Part shown: positions 28,126 through 37,174 of the stretch, piece after piece
Layout of the letters: the number at the start of each line of letters is the position of its first letter
Position numbering within the stretch: the stretch's first letter is position 1
NCBI RefSeq assembly: GCF_022811925.1
Contig: NZ_CP065511.1
Location: forward strand, 2,163,501 to 2,227,500
DNA: 64,000 bases
DNA from: Cytobacillus oceanisediminis
Lineage (GTDB): Bacteria > Bacillota > Bacilli > Bacillales > Cytobacillaceae
Reading direction: 5' to 3'
Position numbers and translations under genes: made by a program
The notes under the pieces: generated by a model
Seen by the model: the letters and a program-made list of their open reading frames with translations, nothing else
Told to the model about the DNA's origin: nothing
The model's database searches: none

Positions 28126-29121
28126 ATGAGGGCGTATCTGTCCATATTATCAATCCTATTTTTATTATTTGTGAGCGGCTGCTCCAGCAATGTTAATGGC
28201 AAAGAGCCGGAAGCAGAATATGTTTTGAGACTGGGTCATCTTCAAACGGAAACTCATCCTTACCACAAAGGGGCATTGAAGTTTAAAGAGCTGGTGGAAG
28301 AAAAATCTAACGGGCGGATAAGAATCGATATATTTCCAAGCAGCCAATTAGGAAATGGAAGAGACCAAATAGAAGGAGCGCAAATTGGCTCCATCCATTT
28401 TCATATTGGGTCAGTAGCACCAGTAACCAATTTCGCACCTAAATTTAATTTACTTAATCTTCCATATTTATTTGAAAGCCGGGAGCATGCTTTTCGGGTC
28501 CTGGATGGGGAGATAGGCAAAGAGATAGCTTCTGATTTAGAGAACAGGGGCCTTATAAACCTCGGCTATATGGAGAATGGCTGGAGGCATATGACAAATA
28601 ATAAGAAACCCATTAAGACAAGTTCCGATGCAGCGAAATTAAAATTAAGGGTCCAGGAGTCGCCTCCATACATCTCATTCATCAAAGCTCTTGGCTCAAC
28701 TCCTGTTCCTGTTCCGTTCGGTGAACTATATACTGCTTTGGAACAAAAAGTGGTCGACGGCCAGGAAAATCCGCTTGCGCAAATCTATTTAAATAAATTT
28801 CAAGAGGTGCAGAGCTATTTGACATTAACTGCCCATAACTATGATGCCGCTGTTTTTCTTATGAGTAAAACAACATATGACACATTGCCTGAAGAACTTC
28901 AAAAGGCAGTATCTGAAGCCTCTGCAGAAGCAGTTGATTATGAACGCAAAGTTGCATTGGAGGATGAGAAAAAACTGCTGGAGGACCTTAAAAAGACGGA
29001 GATAGAAATTGAAGAAAATCCAGATTTGGATTCATTTAGAGAAGCAGTAAAGCAAGTTTATGAGGAATATGAAGAAACTTTAGGAAAAGAGCTGTTTGAT
29101 AAGATAGAAAGCTTAAAATAA
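28126..29121 (+). CDS. TRAP transporter solute-binding lipoprotein, DctP type
   Basis: 331-aa extracellular binding protein with signal peptide and lipobox (LLFVSGCSS). It shows the DctP core: LRLGHLQTETHPYHKGALKFKELVEEKSNGRI, PSSQLGNGRDQIEGAQIG, the carboxylate-binding Arg region LKLRVQESP, and VPFGELYTALEQKVVDGQENPLAQI. TRAP binding proteins usually take organic acids, and sulfolactate is the inferred ligand here from the neighbouring catabolic genes. The ATG behind GGGAGGCG is used rather than an upstream GTG. Confidence 0.88.
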   Translation: MRAYLSILSILFLLFVSGCSSNVNGKEPEAEYVLRLGHLQTETHPYHKGALKFKELVEEKSNGRIRIDIFPSSQLGNGRDQIEGAQIGSIHFHIGSVAPVTNFAPKFNLLNLPYLFESREHAFRVLDGEIGKEIASDLENRGLINLGYMENGWRHMTNNKKPIKTSSDAAKLKLRVQESPPYISFIKALGSTPVPVPFGELYTALEQKVVDGQENPLAQIYLNKFQEVQSYLTLTAHNYDAAVFLMSKTTYDTLPEELQKAVSEASAEAVDYERKVALEDEKKLLEDLKKTEIEIEENPDLDSFREAVKQVYEEYEETLGKELFDKIESLK

Positions 29122-29140
29122 ATGGCGGGGGTGTAGAAAA

Positions 29141-29713
29141 ATGAGTGACTTTTTCGGGAAATTAAGTGACAAAGCGGATAAGATATCGAGGAATATTGTT
29201 ATCTTATTTTTTGTCATTGCCTTTATCTCCACAGTGTATCAGGTATTTTCAAGATACGTCCTGCAAAGTGCGATTGCAAAAAATATACTCCCTTTTGTAG
29301 ACTTCAGTATTTTCAACTTAACCTGGATTGAAGAGCTTATCAGGTACATGTTTGTATGGATCGTTTTCTTAGGGATCGGAATCGTATATAAAAGCAAAGG
29401 GCATGCCCAAGTAGAAATTCTCCATCATTATTTATCTGAAAAATGGAAAAGTAAAGTCATGCTGCTGGTTGAATTTATTAACAGTGCACTTTTTCTGTTT
29501 CTCATTATTTATGGATCAAGAATATTAAAATTCTCCATTCAGCAAATTTCTCCCTCGCTTGGACTGAATATGACTTTTATTTACGGAGCAGTCCTAGTCA
29601 GTTCAATTGTCTGTTTTGTTCACTCATCGGTTAATATTTTGGAGCTGCGCACTGCAAAAAGGGATGAAAAAGTGGTCGTTCAAGTAGAATCCCAAAATAC
29701 AAATATGGGTTAG
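29141..29713 (+). CDS. TRAP transporter small membrane subunit, DctQ type
   Basis: 190-aa protein with four hydrophobic helices and the family signature around WIEELIRYMFVWIVFLGIGIVYKSKGHAQVEIL. It couples the binding protein to the large subunit encoded next. GGGGGTG precedes the ATG and the gaps to both neighbours are about 20 bases, indicating one transcript. The C-terminus is a short charged cytoplasmic tail. Confidence 0.88.
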   Translation: MSDFFGKLSDKADKISRNIVILFFVIAFISTVYQVFSRYVLQSAIAKNILPFVDFSIFNLTWIEELIRYMFVWIVFLGIGIVYKSKGHAQVEILHHYLSEKWKSKVMLLVEFINSALFLFLIIYGSRILKFSIQQISPSLGLNMTFIYGAVLVSSIVCFVHSSVNILELRTAKRDEKVVVQVESQNTNMG

Positions 29714-29732
29714 TTGAAAGGGAGGGAATCTG

Positions 29733-31013
29733 ATGACGGTAGCAATAATAGTATTGGCTGTATTGTTTTTATTAATGATTCTGGGTGTGCCAATTGCGAT
29801 ATCATTAATTATAGCTTCCATTTCCGGATTTATATCCAGCATATATTATATTCCTCTTGAAGTGGTTCCACAGCGTTTAATTACATCAGTTGATTCGTTT
29901 CCACTGCTGGCGATTCCTTTCTTCATGCTTACAGGGGAATTTATGATGTCAGGGAGCATGGGTAAAAGAATAGCAGCATTTGCTTTTGCCGCAGTGGGCT
30001 GGGTAAGGGCAGGTCTTGCCCAGGTTTCAACCTTAACAAGTATGTTTTTTGCCGGGATATCCGGTTCAGGTGCTGCAGATACCGCTGCTGTAGGTAAAAT
30101 GATGATACCAATGATGGAGTCAAAGGGATATGATAAAGGGTTTGCAGCTGCCACTGTTGCTAGTGCGGGTACAATAGCTGTAGTTATACCTCCATCTATT
30201 CCCATGATTGTATACGGTGTAACTGCAGGAGTTTCCATAGGGGACCTGTTCACAGCAGGCATCATACCAGGGATATTAATAGGCTTGTCTTTAATGATGT
30301 TAAACTACTGGTTAACCAGAAAAAACAATTATTCTGAGGAAAAAAGGACATTCGAATTAACAACATTCCGGAAAACTTTTTTTGAAGGAATATTGGCTTT
30401 GCTTTTGCCGTTAATCATTATTTTCGGTATCAGGGGAGGGATCTTTACTCCTACTGAAGCCGGTGCAGTAGCAGCTGCATATGCTTTTATCATTAATAAG
30501 TTTGTTTATAAAGATATGGATTGGAAGGATATACCCGAAGCGTTTATAAACGCTGGAAAAATGTCTGCGATGGTTGTCTTTATTATAGCCGGGGCAAATT
30601 TATTCGGATGGTTATTAACGGCTGAACAAATTCCGCAGCAGCTTGCACAGCTTGTAATGAACGCAACAGAAAATAAATATCTGATACTATTTATCTTCAA
30701 TATTATCTTCTTTATTGCAGGGTGCTTCCTGAACGCATCAGCAGCGATTACGATCCTAACGCCCTTGCTTCTCCCGATTGCTCTCGGAGCAGGCATTGAC
30801 CCAGTCTTCTTCGGATTAATCATGGTTGTTAACTTATCAATCGGTTTAATTACTCCTCCAGTTGGATTGGATTTGTTTATAGTGAAGGGAATAGCTGATG
30901 TTTCCTACGATAAATTAATCAAGGCTGTAATTCCTTTTATTGCAGTAATGGTTTTTGATTTATTTATTATTACTTATTTCCCTGCGATATCAATGTTTTT
31001 AACAACCCTATAA
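29733..31013 (+). CDS. TRAP transporter large membrane subunit, DctM type
   Basis: 426-aa sodium-coupled permease with about 12 membrane segments. Family motifs include LLAIPFFMLTGEFMMSGSMGKRI, FFAGISGSGAADTAAVGKMMIPMM, VVIPPSIPMIVYGV, FTPTEAGAVAAAYAF and NLSIGLITPPVGLDLFI. It completes the DctPQM carrier and is the last gene of the sulfolactate locus before a bidirectional terminator. GAAAGGGAGG lies before the ATG. Confidence 0.93.
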   Translation: MTVAIIVLAVLFLLMILGVPIAISLIIASISGFISSIYYIPLEVVPQRLITSVDSFPLLAIPFFMLTGEFMMSGSMGKRIAAFAFAAVGWVRAGLAQVSTLTSMFFAGISGSGAADTAAVGKMMIPMMESKGYDKGFAAATVASAGTIAVVIPPSIPMIVYGVTAGVSIGDLFTAGIIPGILIGLSLMMLNYWLTRKNNYSEEKRTFELTTFRKTFFEGILALLLPLIIIFGIRGGIFTPTEAGAVAAAYAFIINKFVYKDMDWKDIPEAFINAGKMSAMVVFIIAGANLFGWLLTAEQIPQQLAQLVMNATENKYLILFIFNIIFFIAGCFLNASAAITILTPLLLPIALGAGIDPVFFGLIMVVNLSIGLITPPVGLDLFIVKGIADVSYDKLIKAVIPFIAVMVFDLFIITYFPAISMFLTTL

Positions 31014-31020
31014 ATATTTA

Positions 31021-31046
31021 AAAAGCATCGGCTATCCGATGCTTTT
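31021..31046. terminator. Bidirectional terminator between dctM and the cation channel gene
   Basis: Perfect 11-bp stem aaaagcatcgg / ccgatgctttt with a 4-base loop. Confidence 0.85.
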
Positions 31047-31649
31047 ACTTGTTCCCAGCCTCTTAACCGGAAGCTTCCAATTATATGTGTAAGATAAAAC
31101 CCGCAAAGCGGTAATAATGATAAACAAAGTGTAAAGTTCAAACGGTGCTGAGGCGATTCCGAGTCCGACTCCAAAACCGCAAAGGATAGCCCAGACCGCA
31201 TAGATTTCAGACCGCAATACAAGCGGTTTTCTTCTTGCAAGCAGGTCACGTATGATGCCGCCGCCGCTTCCAGTCAATACAGCAGCCACAATTACGGCGC
31301 TTAAAGGATGGTTCATTTCCGTTGCGTACAGTGCTCCTTGTATGGCAAAGGCGGATAATCCGATTGCGTCAGTGAAATTGCCCCATTTTTGCCAGTGTTT
31401 AAGCAGGTTGTTCGGGAACAGCATTACTGCTGTGATGGATAAAAGGGCAATCTGAAAAAATAAACCCTGTTCCCAAAGGGCAGAGACAGGAACACCTATC
31501 AGAAGGTTTCGGATGGCCCCGCCGCCAAAAGCGGTAACAATCCCAAGGATGTATACTCCTAAAATATCATATTCTTCTTCCATCGCCACGATTGCACCGC
31601 TGACAGCGAAAGCAACAGTGCCGATCATACTTAAAACTTCCCATGTCAT
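31032..31649 (-). CDS. Trimeric intracellular cation channel family protein (UPF0126)
   Basis: 205-aa membrane protein of two tandem three-helix repeats, each with the glycine-rich helix break of the TRIC/UPF0126 family: VTAFGGGAIRNLLIG in the first and LTGSGGGIIRDLL in the second. Such proteins form potassium-permeable trimers. The start used is the ATG behind GAGGAG; the frame extends 37 codons further upstream without a ribosome binding site. Its end overlaps the terminator hairpin shared with the TRAP operon. Confidence 0.88.
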   Translation of the reverse strand: MTWEVLSMIGTVAFAVSGAIVAMEEEYDILGVYILGIVTAFGGGAIRNLLIGVPVSALWEQGLFFQIALLSITAVMLFPNNLLKHWQKWGNFTDAIGLSAFAIQGALYATEMNHPLSAVIVAAVLTGSGGGIIRDLLARRKPLVLRSEIYAVWAILCGFGVGLGIASAPFELYTLFIIITALRVLSYTYNWKLPVKRLGTSKSIG

Positions 31650-31886
31650 ATGCCATTTCTCCTCTTGATGCAAATCTATATATCTATTTAAGTTTAAGTT
31701 AATTAAAACGTAAATTCTTTCCAAACAATATGATTTTAACACGGAAAAAAAGAAATACAACCATTTTTTTAATCATTTCAAATGGACGTTGCAAAAGCCT
31801 GTGATTAGCGGTAAAAATTAGTAATTGAATATATTTTTTGTTATGATGTTATCAATTAAAATAAGCATATGAAAGAGGGATGCTGG

Positions 31887-33143
31887 TTGGACCATAAGCC
31901 AGATTATGAAAAAGTCATTCTTGTTGGCTGCCATACTGATGAAGATGACCAGCGGTTTGAATATTCAATGGAAGAATTGGAATCGCTGACTGAAACCGCA
32001 AACGGAAAAGTTTTAGCTTCGGTTACACAAAAAAGGGAACGGGTTCATCCGTCTACATATATAGGAAAAGGGAAAGTGGAGGAACTGGCTGCGCTTCAGG
32101 AAGAAATGGAAGCAGATATTATCATTTTTAACGATGAGCTTTCACCTAGCCAGGTTCGCAACTTATCTGCAGATTTGGATGCCAGGGTCATTGACCGCAC
32201 ACAGCTGATTTTAGATATCTTTGCGCAGAGGGCGCGCTCTAAAGAAGGGAAACTACAGGTCGAATTGGCTCAGCTGCAGTATTTGCTGCCGCGCCTGTCA
32301 GGCCAGGGTGTCCAGCTTTCAAGGCTTGGCGGGGGAATTGGCACAAGGGGACCGGGTGAGACCAAGCTTGAATCAGACCGCCGCCATATCCGCCGCCGCA
32401 TTGATGATATTAAGGCCCAGCTTTCCGTCATTGTGCAGCACCGTGACAGATATCGTGAACGAAGGAAGAAAAACAAAGCATTTCAAATCGCGCTTGTCGG
32501 CTATACGAATGCAGGGAAATCCACCATTTTTAACAGGCTGTCTGAAGCGGACTCCTATGAAGAAAACCAGTTGTTTGCCACACTTGACCCGATGACCCGC
32601 AAGCTGATTTTGCCAAGCGGATTTATTACACTTGTGACTGATACAGTCGGATTTATTCAGGATTTGCCGACTACGCTTATTGCAGCCTTCCGTTCCACTC
32701 TGGAAGAAGTAAAGGAAGCAGATCTTCTTCTTCATGTGGTCGACATGTCCAATCCGGATTATTACCAGCATGAGCAGACAGTCAATAAACTGATAGAAGA
32801 TTTGGAAAATGATAAAATACCGCAGCTGACGGTATATAATAAGAGAGATTTAAGGCATCCTGATTTTGTCCCGACCGCCAGAACAGAAACCATTCAGATC
32901 AGTGCCTTTAAAGAAGATGACCGCAATGAGCTGAAACGGAAAATCGAGCAGATGATCCTGGGAATGATGAAGCATTATCATGTGGAGGTGCCCTCGACAG
33001 AAGGAAAACTGCTGTCACAGCTCAAGAACGAAACCATCCTGAGGGAATTGACTTTCAATGAAGACAAAGAACTCTACGTATGTAAAGGCTATTTCCTCGA
33101 GGATCATCAGATTTCAGGGCCATTAACGAAATATACCGTATAG
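31887..33143 (+). CDS. hflX: Ribosome-associated GTPase HflX (YnbA)
   Basis: About 418 aa. The N-terminal nucleotide-binding domain ([61 protein letters not shown]) is followed by the glycine-rich [15 protein letters not shown] linker and a GTPase domain with G1 [10 protein letters not shown]3 DTVG and G4 NKRD. HflX splits stalled ribosomes after stress. A TTG behind AAAGAGGGA is taken as start; the ATG six codons upstream has no ribosome binding site. ynbB follows 13 bases downstream, as in B. subtilis. Confidence 0.93.
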   Translation: MDHKPDYEKVILVGCHTDEDDQRFEYSMEELESLTETANGKVLASVTQKRERVHPSTYIGKGKVEELAALQEEMEADIIIFNDELSPSQVRNLSADLDARVIDRTQLILDIFAQRARSKEGKLQVELAQLQYLLPRLSGQGVQLSRLGGGIGTRGPGETKLESDRRHIRRRIDDIKAQLSVIVQHRDRYRERRKKNKAFQIALVGYTNAGKSTIFNRLSEADSYEENQLFATLDPMTRKLILPSGFITLVTDTVGFIQDLPTTLIAAFRSTLEEVKEADLLLHVVDMSNPDYYQHEQTVNKLIEDLENDKIPQLTVYNKRDLRHPDFVPTARTETIQISAFKEDDRNELKRKIEQMILGMMKHYHVEVPSTEGKLLSQLKNETILRELTFNEDKELYVCKGYFLEDHQISGPLTKYTV

Positions 33144-33156
33144 TTAGGAGAACATC

Positions 33157-34428
33157 ATGTTTCAACAGTTATCACAAGGGGAGAAGCTCCAGCCAGTTGT
33201 AAAAGAAGTGGAGCAGCAGATTTCAGAAGTTTTATCGAACATTGATGAGCGGATTGATGAGAATCAATTCCGTGTTTTAAAAAGTTTTCAAAATTTTAAA
33301 GTCAGCGATTCGCATTTTATTCCTTCAACCGGCTATGGTTACGATGATATCGGCCGGGATACGCTGGAGAAAATATATGCAGAAGTTTTCGGCGGGGAAG
33401 CAGGATTGGTCCGCCCTCAGATTATCTCAGGCACGCATGCCATTTCCATTGCACTCTTTGGCGTACTGCGTCCTGGTGATGAATTGCTCTACATCACCGG
33501 CAAGCCGTATGACACACTGGAAGAAATCGTTGGAATCCGGGGAACTGGAAACGGCTCGCTGAAAGAGTTCGGGATTGGATACAATAGCATCCCGCTGAAT
33601 GAAGATGGAAGCATCGATTATCCTGCAGTTGAGAAAGCAATCAGGCCGAACACGAGAATGATTGGCATTCAGCGTTCCAAAGGGTATGCGACAAGACCAT
33701 CTTTTACGATTGAACAAATTCAAGAAATGATCCAGTTTGTAAAAGAAATTAAGCCGGATGCGATTGTTTTTGTTGACAATTGCTATGGAGAATTTGTTGA
33801 AGACCGCGAACCTTGCCATGTTGGGGCAGACTTGATGGCCGGGTCGCTTATTAAGAATCCCGGCGGGGGGATTGCTAAGACAGGCGGTTATATTGTCGGT
33901 AAGAAGGAGTGGGTGGAAGCCTGCTCCTACCGAATGACTTCACCGGGAATTGGTGCAGAAGCGGGTGCGTCCCTGTACAGCCTTCAGGAAATGTATCAGG
34001 GCTTTTTCCTGGCTCCCCATGTTGTCGGGCAGGCTTTGAAAGGGGCTGTTTTTACAGCAGCACTGCTTGAGCGGCTTGGTATGAACTCCAATCCAAAGTG
34101 GGACAGTAAAAGAACCGATTTAATCCAATCTGTTCAATTTGATGATAAAGAAAAAATGGTGGCGTTTTGCCAGGCAATTCAATTTGCATCTCCTGTTAAT
34201 TCACATGTAACTGCCTACCCTGCTTATATGCCAGGATATGAAGACGATGTTATCATGGCAGCGGGTACTTTTATTCAGGGTGCAAGCATTGAACTGACGG
34301 CTGATGGCCCCATCAGGCCACCTTATGTTGCTTATGTTCAGGGCGGGCTGACTTATTCACATGTGAAAATGGCTGTATGCATCGCGCTGAACCAATTGCT
34401 GGAAAAAGGTTTAGTCCAAATAAATTAG
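33157..34428 (+). CDS. ynbB: PLP-dependent protein YnbB (methionine gamma-lyase/aluminium-resistance family)
   Basis: 423-aa fold-type I PLP enzyme. The family signature includes STGYGYDDIGRDTLEKIYAEVFGGEAGLVRPQIISGTHAI, VFVDNCYGEF for the cofactor aspartate region, and SLIKNPGGGIAKTGGYIVG with the Schiff-base lysine. The family is annotated as aluminium resistance protein or methionine gamma-lyase-like; the true reaction is not established. It is co-transcribed with hflX and followed by a terminator, before glnR. Confidence 0.9.
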   Translation: MFQQLSQGEKLQPVVKEVEQQISEVLSNIDERIDENQFRVLKSFQNFKVSDSHFIPSTGYGYDDIGRDTLEKIYAEVFGGEAGLVRPQIISGTHAISIALFGVLRPGDELLYITGKPYDTLEEIVGIRGTGNGSLKEFGIGYNSIPLNEDGSIDYPAVEKAIRPNTRMIGIQRSKGYATRPSFTIEQIQEMIQFVKEIKPDAIVFVDNCYGEFVEDREPCHVGADLMAGSLIKNPGGGIAKTGGYIVGKKEWVEACSYRMTSPGIGAEAGASLYSLQEMYQGFFLAPHVVGQALKGAVFTAALLERLGMNSNPKWDSKRTDLIQSVQFDDKEKMVAFCQAIQFASPVNSHVTAYPAYMPGYEDDVIMAAGTFIQGASIELTADGPIRPPYVAYVQGGLTYSHVKMAVCIALNQLLEKGLVQIN

Positions 34429-34437
34429 GTAAATATA

Positions 34438-34470
34438 AAGAAGGACAGCTACATAGTTAGTTGTCCTTTT
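34438..34470 (+). terminator. Terminator of hflX-ynbB
   Basis: aaggacagct / agttgtcctt arms with G-U pairing, then TTTTCT. Confidence 0.8.
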
Positions 34471-34530
34471 CTGTTGCTTTACTGAGAATTATATGAAAAT
34501 ATGAAAGGCAAAAATTTTTTGAAAAAATCA

Positions 34531-34547
34531 TGTTATAAAAGCTAACA
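34531..34547 (+). promoter_or_regulatory. GlnR/TnrA box 1 upstream of glnRA
   Basis: TGTTATAAAAGCTAACA fits TGTnA-N7-TnACA perfectly and lies just upstream of the -35. Confidence 0.92.
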
Positions 34548-34552
34548 TATTG

Positions 34553-34581
34553 TTGACAGATTATCTGACATTACATATAAT
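34553..34581 (+). promoter_or_regulatory. Sigma-A promoter of glnR-glnA
   Basis: TTGACA, 17-base spacer, TATAAT: a full consensus promoter. Confidence 0.93.
34554..34570 (+). promoter_or_regulatory. GlnR/TnrA box 2 overlapping the -35
   Basis: TGACAGATTATCTGACA matches the GlnR consensus with one mismatch and covers the -35 element, so binding would block polymerase. Its centre is 23 bases from that of box 1. Confidence 0.85.
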
Positions 34582-34616
34582 AAACTCAAGAAGTAATTGA
34601 AAAGGGGGAGAAATAG

Positions 34617-35024
34617 TTGACTGGAAGCGAAATTCGACGTTCCATGCCGCTTTTCCCAATTGGTACTGTCATGCAGCTGACTGACCTGACCGCCAGGCAG
34701 ATTCGCTACTATGAAGAGCACCAATTAATTTCTCCAGCTAGAACTGACGGAAATAGAAGGCTTTTTTCCTTAAACGACATCGATGTCCTTCTGGAAATTA
34801 AAGATTTGATTGATCAAGGCGTGAACATGGCTGGGATCAAGCAGCTATTTCTCGTAAAGGAACAGCAAGCGATAACTGAAAACATGAACAAGCAAGCAGA
34901 AAAAGCGAGACGCGATCTATCAGATGAAGAAATCCGGAAACTCCTTCGCAAGGAAATTGTGCAGGCGGGCCGATTTAATCGTTCATCAATGCGTCAGGGC
35001 AACATGCACCGCTTTTTCCATTAA
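34617..35024 (+). CDS. glnR: Nitrogen regulator GlnR
   Basis: 135-aa MerR-family repressor that shuts off glutamine synthetase when nitrogen is in excess. The N-terminal helix-turn-helix ([53 protein letters not shown]) is followed by the C-terminal GlnA-sensing tail ([10 protein letters not shown]). Start is TTG behind AGGGGGAG. Two GlnR boxes lie upstream, so it represses its own operon together with glnA. Confidence 0.96.
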   Translation: MTGSEIRRSMPLFPIGTVMQLTDLTARQIRYYEEHQLISPARTDGNRRLFSLNDIDVLLEIKDLIDQGVNMAGIKQLFLVKEQQAITENMNKQAEKARRDLSDEEIRKLLRKEIVQAGRFNRSSMRQGNMHRFFH

Positions 35025-35128
35025 AAAAAGCCGTTTTTAAGCTCGTTGATATTGTCTTGGATTTCTGAGCGCACATTAACAGAGCAAAAAAATAAATCAC
35101 TCATGTAAATTTAAGGGAGGAACTACCA

Positions 35129-36463
35129 GTGGCAAAGTTTACTAAAGAAGATATTAAGCGTATTGCAGAAGAGGAAAATGTAAAATTCGTCCGTTTACAG
35201 TTTACGGATATTCTTGGAACTATCAAGAACGTGGAAATTCCGATCAGCCAGCTTGAAAAAGCCCTTGATAACAAAATGATGTTTGATGGATCTTCAATCG
35301 AAGGTTTTGTACGTATTGAAGAATCAGATATGAATCTTTATCCAGACCTTGATACTTGGGTGGTATTCCCTTGGACAGCAGAAAAAGGGAAAGTCGCACG
35401 CCTTATCTGTGACATCTACAATCCAGATGGAACTCCATTCCTTGGTGATCCCCGCAGCAACTTAAGACGAATCTTACAAGAGATGGAAGAATTAGGATAC
35501 TCTGATTTCAACTTAGGGCCTGAGCCGGAATTCTTCTTATTCAAGCTTGACCAGGCTGGTGAGCCGACTCTTGAATTGAACGATAATGGCGGATACTTCG
35601 ACCTTGCGCCAACTGATCTTGGAGAAAACTGCCGCCGTGATATCGTGCTTGAGCTTGAAGAAATGGGCTTTGAAATTGAAGCATCCCACCATGAGGTTGC
35701 ACCTGGACAGCACGAAATCGATTTCAAATATGCGGATGCATTAACAGCTTGTGACCAAATCCAGACGTTCAAGCTTGTTGTTAAAACAATTGCCCGCAAG
35801 CACGGCCTGCATGCGACATTCATGCCAAAACCGTTGTTCGGTGTTAACGGATCAGGTATGCACTGTAACGTTTCATTATTCAAGGATGGCAAAAATGCAT
35901 TCTTCAACGAAACAGGCGATCTTCAATTAAGTGAGGATGCTCGTCACTTTATAGCAGGAATCATCAACCATGCGACAGCATTCACTGCAGTAACAAATCC
36001 AATCGTTAACTCTTATAAGCGTTTGGTGCCTGGTTATGAAGCACCTTGTTATGTTGCTTGGTCAGCGCAAAACCGTTCACCGCTAATCCGTATCCCGGCT
36101 TCCCGCGGTGTAAGTACACGTGTTGAAGTAAGAAGTGTAGACCCTGCTGCAAACCCATACCTTGCAATGGCTGTGCTTCTAAAAGCTGGACTTGACGGAA
36201 TCAAGAACAAATTGACTCCTCCGGCACCAGTAGACCGCAACATCTATGTAATGAACAAGCAGGAACGTGAAGAAGAAGGCATCAAGGATCTTCCGGCTAC
36301 ATTAGCAGCTGCACTTGATGAGCTTAAGAAAGATGAAGTTATCGTATCCGCTCTTGGCGAACATATCTTTGAACACTTCATTGAAGCGAAAGAAATTGAG
36401 TGGGATATGTTCCGTACGCAAGTGCATCCATGGGAGCGCGAGCAGTACTTGAGCATGTACTAA
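35129..36463 (+). CDS. glnA: Glutamine synthetase, type I
   Basis: 444-aa class I-alpha enzyme that makes glutamine from glutamate, ammonia and ATP as a dodecamer. Recognised segments are [21 protein letters not shown], with the Arg used in feedback inhibition of the Bacillus type, EPEFFLF, the metal-binding [20 protein letters not shown] and [13 protein letters not shown]. There is no adenylylation-type tail. GGGAGG precedes the GTG start. The final 55 bases of coding sequence recur 2.9 kb downstream as a detached copy. Confidence 0.98.
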   Translation: MAKFTKEDIKRIAEEENVKFVRLQFTDILGTIKNVEIPISQLEKALDNKMMFDGSSIEGFVRIEESDMNLYPDLDTWVVFPWTAEKGKVARLICDIYNPDGTPFLGDPRSNLRRILQEMEELGYSDFNLGPEPEFFLFKLDQAGEPTLELNDNGGYFDLAPTDLGENCRRDIVLELEEMGFEIEASHHEVAPGQHEIDFKYADALTACDQIQTFKLVVKTIARKHGLHATFMPKPLFGVNGSGMHCNVSLFKDGKNAFFNETGDLQLSEDARHFIAGIINHATAFTAVTNPIVNSYKRLVPGYEAPCYVAWSAQNRSPLIRIPASRGVSTRVEVRSVDPAANPYLAMAVLLKAGLDGIKNKLTPPAPVDRNIYVMNKQEREEEGIKDLPATLAAALDELKKDEVIVSALGEHIFEHFIEAKEIEWDMFRTQVHPWEREQYLSMY

Positions 36464-36467
36464 GAAA
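36408..36467 (+). repeat. Direct repeat copy 1: 3' end of glnA
   Basis: The last coding bases and stop of glnA. The same 60 bases recur downstream with two substitutions, bracketing the repeat-protein gene. Confidence 0.95.
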
Positions 36468-36468
36468 T

Positions 36469-36502
36469 AAACCCCTTGACACTATTGGTGTTGAGGGTTT
36501 TT
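36469..36502 (+). terminator. Terminator of glnRA
   Basis: aaccccttgacac / gtgttgagggttt arms followed by TTTTTT. Confidence 0.88.
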
Positions 36503-37160
36503 TTGTTTTCGTGCAGAAATTTTTTAAAAGTTATGTTCTTTGCTTTGCCCGAAAAAATGCCCGATTTTAAAGCTAAAAAAAAATTCAAGGACATTATTTA
36601 GGGGCACGATTAAAACGATAAAAGGTATCATCATTGCCCCAAACCTACAAAATTTAATTTTTTCCTTTTTAAGTTAACCTGCCCCTATGGTTGAATAAAA
36701 AGAACGGCTTAAAATGGCAGCCGTTCTTTAAGTAATGCACCCATTTGTTTAAGTAGAAATCTTCACAATTTTTTCTTTACCTAACAATATCTAATCTCTT
36801 AAATGTGTTGGGCCATTACAAAAAGACGCCCTCTTATTAAAGAAAAGCGCCCGATTGTGGAATAATAAGAATCGCGAAAGAGCTGCAAAATAGCACCTTA
36901 GCCCATTCATATAGTTTCTCGGAAATTAAATTTCCATTTTAGCTCTATTCTTTGGACTAGAGTTTTTTATTATTTCAGACCAAATGAATATTTACGAAAA
37001 ACTTCTCCCACTTGCAAAACAAAAATTCCACTAACAGCAAAGTAAGTTTTTTAAAAACAGGCAGTAACACGCACCCAAAATAAAATGTACATAAGAAGCT
37101 TGTCCCTTTCAAATTTAACTCCTTTACATATATTGAATCATGTAAGCAATAAATTAAAAG
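36503..37160. other. Non-coding stretch before the repeat-protein gene
   Basis: No convincing gene on either strand. It contains an 11-bp hairpin (aaagaacggct / agccgttcttt, 36699-36729), a perfect 15-base palindrome ggaaattaaatttcc (36921-36935), and ggggca / tgcccc arms about 30 bases apart near 36601. No clear sigma-A promoter for the next gene was seen. Confidence 0.5.
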
Positions 37161-37174
37161 GAGAGAAATAAAAA

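Noticed and set aside
35416..35907. 163-codon minus-strand frame inside glnA
   Set aside because: Antisense to a highly conserved gene; composition follows the glnA codon bias.
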